Part shown: one piece after another, positions 6,336 to 8,262 of the stretch
Numbering within the stretch: position 1 is the stretch's first letter
How the letters are laid out: each line of letters begins with the position of its first letter
DNA from: UBA6911 sp964481255
Lineage (GTDB): Bacteria; Acidobacteriota; UBA6911
NCBI GenBank assembly: GCA_964481255.1
Contig: CAYZTZ010000147.1
Span: 1-8,262, forward strand
Direction: 5' to 3'
Length of the DNA stretch: 8,262 nt
Notes under the pieces: generated by a model
Seen by the model: the letters and a program-made list of their open reading frames with translations, nothing else
Databases searched by the model: none
Told to the model about the DNA's origin: nothing
Made by a program: the position numbers and the translations under genes

Positions 6336-7670
6336 TCAGCGGTATGTGCCGTACTCCTTCGCGGCTTCCATCATGGCGCGCAGGTTATCGGGGTTGCCCT
6401 GATCGACATGGGCGCCTCCCGTCAAAATGAAGCCGCCGCCGGGGGCGCAGACCTCGATGAGTTTGCGGCAATATTCCTTCACATCCTTCGGTGTACCGGT
6501 GACCATCAGCGAGGAAGGCACGTTGCCCGAAATGCAGCAGGTGGCGCCGAGTATTCTCTTGGCTGCGGCCATGTCCGTCCTGTCGAAAAGCCAGCACACC
6601 TCGCCCTTGGCGAACTCGTTGACGGTCTCCAGGCGCGACGTGTAGGTGCCTTCGGCGAAAAGCTCCGCCCGGATACCTTCCCGGACAAGGCCCTGAATCA
6701 CTTTCTTGAGCGACGGCCAGTAGAATGTCTCGAATTGCTTGGGGGACATGAAACCGTCGGCGCCTTTGTGAAGAGGGAAGACCGCCATGAACGCCCTGGA
6801 GGCGTTTGCGGCGGCCACGGTCTGGCGTATGGTGAAGTCGGCCACAACGTCGATGGCCTCCAATAGCTTTTCGGGACGCCGATACATGTCGCGGATGATG
6901 CCCTTTGTTCCCCTCAGCGTGTCGCCGATCGTGTCGAAAGGGGCTTTTGCGAAAGCCATCCGGATAGCCGGGTAGCCCGATTCCTGGGCCCACCGGCTGA
7001 ATTCCCCGATCACCTTCGACCATGCCGAGAGTTCCCTTCCGACGTCGATCAGCGTCTGCGCCGCGGCCTGCATTTTCGGGTCGGTGTAGGGCATGAACCA
7101 AGCGGCCGGGGCCTCGATGATGCTCGTGAAAGGGGAGAGCGTTTTCCAGGGCTCGAACGCTCCGAAGACGCGGGGGATGTAAACCCTCATCCAGAAATCG
7201 GAAGGATCTTTGATCAAAAGATCGTATTCGTCCTCGGTCATGTACTCGCCTTCGATGAACTGAATGCCCGTGGCGTTCAGGGGAAGGCCGTGACCCGGCC
7301 AGGCGTAAAGCTTGTAGTCCAGCAGTTCGTACACCTTCGCGGGGAGGACCATGCCCGGGCTTACGGCGACGTCGGTCTCGAAGTCGTCGTAGAACCTCCT
7401 CCAGGCCGCCGCGAGTTTTTCATAGTCGTACATGACCGTGCGCAGGTCCGTGCCGGCCAGGTAGGCGGGCCAGTTGCCTACAGGGAGCGAAACGGGCACC
7501 CGGTCCGGTATTTCGACGTTGTAGGCCGCGATAAACCTCTGAGCCCGGACCCGGTACTGCTCCTTCGCCTCGGGGCTTGAAAACTGAATGCCGGGGTTGA
7601 GCCACCAGTCGTATCTCCGTGCCCGCTTTTCGTCCGGCGAAAGATCCTCCCATTTCCTATCCGCTTCCAT
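6336..7670 (-). CDS. Uroporphyrinogen decarboxylase (URO-D)-fold family protein, probable methyltransferase-like
   Basis: Predicted 444 residues, longer than true HemE (about 350), with an N-terminal extension (residues 1-50, including WEDLSPDEKRARRYDWWLNP) before the URO-D-like RFIAAYNVEIPDRVPV. The C-terminal half holds HKGADGFMSPKQFETFYWPS (301-320), FAEGTYTSRLE (338-348), FDRTD and CCISGNVPSSL (378-388), typical of the URO-D superfamily branch that includes corrinoid and CoM methyltransferases. The HxC zinc motif of MtaA-type enzymes is not seen: the matching place seems to read F-A-E-G. It is therefore unlikely to be HemE, and a methyl-transfer or other URO-D-fold role is inferred only. 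No corrinoid protein or activase gene lies next to it. The ATG at 7668-7670 has a strong Shine-Dalgarno sequence and a CRP-like palindrome just upstream, pointing to its own regulated promoter. Confidence 0.88.
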   Translation of the reverse strand: MEADRKWEDLSPDEKRARRYDWWLNPGIQFSSPEAKEQYRVRAQRFIAAYNVEIPDRVPVSLPVGNWPAYLAGTDLRTVMYDYEKLAAAWRRFYDDFETDVAVSPGMVLPAKVYELLDYKLYAWPGHGLPLNATGIQFIEGEYMTEDEYDLLIKDPSDFWMRVYIPRVFGAFEPWKTLSPFTSIIEAPAAWFMPYTDPKMQAAAQTLIDVGRELSAWSKVIGEFSRWAQESGYPAIRMAFAKAPFDTIGDTLRGTKGIIRDMYRRPEKLLEAIDVVADFTIRQTVAAANASRAFMAVFPLHKGADGFMSPKQFETFYWPSLKKVIQGLVREGIRAELFAEGTYTSRLETVNEFAKGEVCWLFDRTDMAAAKRILGATCCISGNVPSSLMVTGTPKDVKEYCRKLIEVCAPGGGFILTGGAHVDQGNPDNLRAMMEAAKEYGTYR

Positions 7671-7675
7671 AAAAG

Positions 7676-7682
7676 CTCCTCC
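7676..7682 (-). promoter_or_regulatory. Strong ribosome binding site of the URO-D gene
   Basis: Minus-strand GGAGGAG with a 5-base spacer (CTTTT) before the ATG at 7670. It is the best Shine-Dalgarno sequence in the window and settles this start. Confidence 0.85.
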
Positions 7683-7689
7683 GCGAAAC

Positions 7690-7705
7690 TGTGAATGATA
7701 TCACA
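7690..7705 (-). promoter_or_regulatory. CRP-type palindromic operator TGTGA-N6-TCACA
   Basis: Minus strand reads TGTGATATCATTCACA, with exact 5-bp half-sites at the spacing recognised by CRP-family regulators. It ends 19 bases before the URO-D start codon and overlaps the best -10 candidate. A bound protein there would be expected to block the promoter. The binding protein is not in the window. Confidence 0.55.
7695..7703 (-). promoter_or_regulatory. Possible extended -10 of the URO-D gene inside the palindrome
   Basis: Minus strand reads TG-A-TATCAT, an extended -10 with one mismatch in the hexamer. No convincing -35 was found upstream. Transcription from it would begin near 7688, leaving a leader of about 18 bases that holds the Shine-Dalgarno sequence. 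Confidence 0.35.
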
Positions 7706-7799
7706 GACCGCCGCCCGCCGCGTCCCGAATGTCCGCCTATCCAAATGTGAGCACGGCCCTCCAGAGCCGTGCGTCAGCCTCCCCTGTGTTTTTCGTGAG

Positions 7800-7947
7800 C
7801 ACGGCTCTCCAGAGCCGTGCGTCCTCCCTGCCCCGGACGATATGTTCAGACAGACGGACGGGTCTGGAGACCCGTCCGCACACGAGCTTTCTGTGAGTGC
7901 GTCTCTCTCTTTTTTTGTGCGTCCTCCTCCCCTGTGTTTTTCGTGAG
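7800..7947 (+). repeat. Composite A-B repeat unit, copy 1
   Basis: Type A hairpin, CGGACGATATGTTCAGACAG linker, type B hairpin, GAGCTTTCTGTGAG linker and the pyrimidine tract. The unit ends with a second CCCCTGTGTTTTTCGTGAG spacer leading into the next A hairpin, and that spacer also precedes this unit (7781-7799). Confidence 0.8.
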
Positions 7948-8072
7948 CACGGCTCTCCAGAGCCGTGCGTCAGCCCTGCCCGCGGACGATATGTTCAGAC
8001 AGACGGACGGGTCTGGAGACCCGTCCGCACAAGAGCTTTCTGTGAGTACGTCTCTCTCTTTTTTTGTGTGAG
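7948..8072 (+). repeat. Composite A-B repeat unit, copy 2
   Basis: Nearly identical to the unit starting at 7800, but 23 bases shorter: after the pyrimidine tract it passes straight into GTGTGAG and the next A hairpin, missing the CCCCTGTGTTTTTC spacer. Confidence 0.8.
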
Positions 8073-8158
8073 CACGGCTCTCCAGAGCCGTGCGTCCTCC
8101 TCTTCCTTGGACTACCGGATGGGTCGATAGACCCGCCTATACATAAGCTTTTCGTGAG
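8073..8158 (+). repeat. Composite unit with decayed B hairpin
   Basis: An intact A hairpin is followed by TTGGACTACCGGATG and a shortened B-like hairpin GGGTC-GATA-GACCC. The stretch GGAC-n-ACCGGATG recalls the left array, where the minus strand has GGACCTCCGGATGCTTCC, so this variant links the two arrays. Confidence 0.65.
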
Positions 8159-8262
8159 CACGGCTCTCCAGAGCCGTGCGTCAGCCCTGCCCCGGAGCGA
8201 TATGTTAAGACAGACGGACGGGTCTGGAGACCCGTCCGCACACGAGCTTTTTATCAATACGG
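8159..8262 (+). repeat. Composite A-B repeat unit, copy 4 (cut by window end)
   Basis: Intact A (8159-8178) and B (8217-8236) hairpins with the GATATGTTAAGACAG linker. After GCACACGAGCTTTT the sequence leaves the repeat consensus (TATCAATACGG), which may be the true array edge. Confidence 0.75.

Larger units (their letters stand above)
7748..8262 (+). repeat. Right hairpin array of two interspersed palindrome types (continues beyond the window)
   Basis: Type A palindromes (core CACGGCTCTCCAGAGCCGTG) lie at 7752-7771 (one mismatch), 7800-7819, 7948-7967, 8073-8092 and 8159-8178. Type B palindromes (core GACGGGTCTGGAGACCCGTC) lie at 7857-7876, 8006-8025 and 8217-8236, with a decayed copy around 8117-8137. 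From 7800 on, A and B alternate. Linkers are conserved: CGATATGTT(C/A)AGACAGACG before B, GCACACGAGCTTTCTGTGAG after B, then GTCTCTCTCTTTTTTTGTG (7901-7919, 8050-8068). Spacings between A copies are 48, 148, 125 and 86 bases, so this is not a CRISPR array. It is the inverse of the left array. Open frames across it are by-products of the repeats. Confidence 0.92.

Noticed and set aside
5411..6430. Plus-strand open frame of 339 codons opposite the exporter
   Set aside because: Composition is extremely rich in Arg/Gly/His, with no motif, and it runs across the exporter start and the hairpin gap. It is a shadow frame.
7695..8257. Short proteins of 77-95 residues translated from the right array
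   Set aside because: Their residues simply repeat the palindrome in several frames and strands, with no start signals. The frames stay open because of the repeats.
7748..8262. CRISPR array
   Set aside because: Spacings between the palindromes are irregular (48-148 bases), the linkers are themselves conserved rather than unique spacers, and no cas gene is present.
80..8262. Composite transposon bounded by inverted repeats
   Set aside because: There is no transposase, integrase or target-site duplication in the window, and the flanks are multi-copy hairpin arrays rather than defined ends. Only the inverted orientation is reported.

Overview
The window is about 60% GC by eye and densely coded. 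It comes from a bacterium with two membranes: there is a TPR-type lipoprotein with a lipobox and a sigma-54 activator/sensor kinase pair. The organism cannot be named from this sequence. The URO-D-family protein has many relatives in anaerobic or syntrophic lineages (Deltaproteobacteria-like groups, Chloroflexi, several candidate phyla), so an environmental anaerobe is a reasonable but unproven guess.

Layout. Positions 1-306 hold a possible tail of an upstream gene and a repeat array made of two 111-bp tandem units with strong palindromes. Positions 307-3931 (minus strand) form a three-gene operon read right to left: an NtrC-type response regulator, a HAMP sensor histidine kinase and a TPR/coiled-coil lipoprotein. 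It contains the same three gene types as the enterobacterial glrK-qseG-glrR (qseE-qseG-qseF) locus, in a different order. Positions 3932-4124 are a divergent control region with two inverted repeats. A Sir2 NAD-dependent protein deacylase follows on the plus strand (4125-4880). It converges on a Bcr/CflA-type MFS exporter (4961-6196, minus). A 139-bp gap rich in hairpins separates the exporter from a URO-D-fold protein (6336-7670, minus). The URO-D gene has a strong Shine-Dalgarno sequence, and a perfect TGTGA-N6-TCACA palindrome sits directly upstream. Positions 7748-8262 hold a second, longer repeat array.

The two arrays belong to the same repeat family but are inverted relative to each other, so each reads outward from the gene block. 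Two hairpin types are interspersed. They share the same central octamer, in opposite orientation, but have different, fully self-complementary stems. This preservation of structure rather than stem sequence is the least explained signal in the window.

The three-gene operon probably acts as one envelope-sensing unit: the lipoprotein modulates the kinase, and the kinase phosphorylates the sigma-54 activator. The sirtuin, exporter and URO-D protein have no evident functional link to it or to each other.
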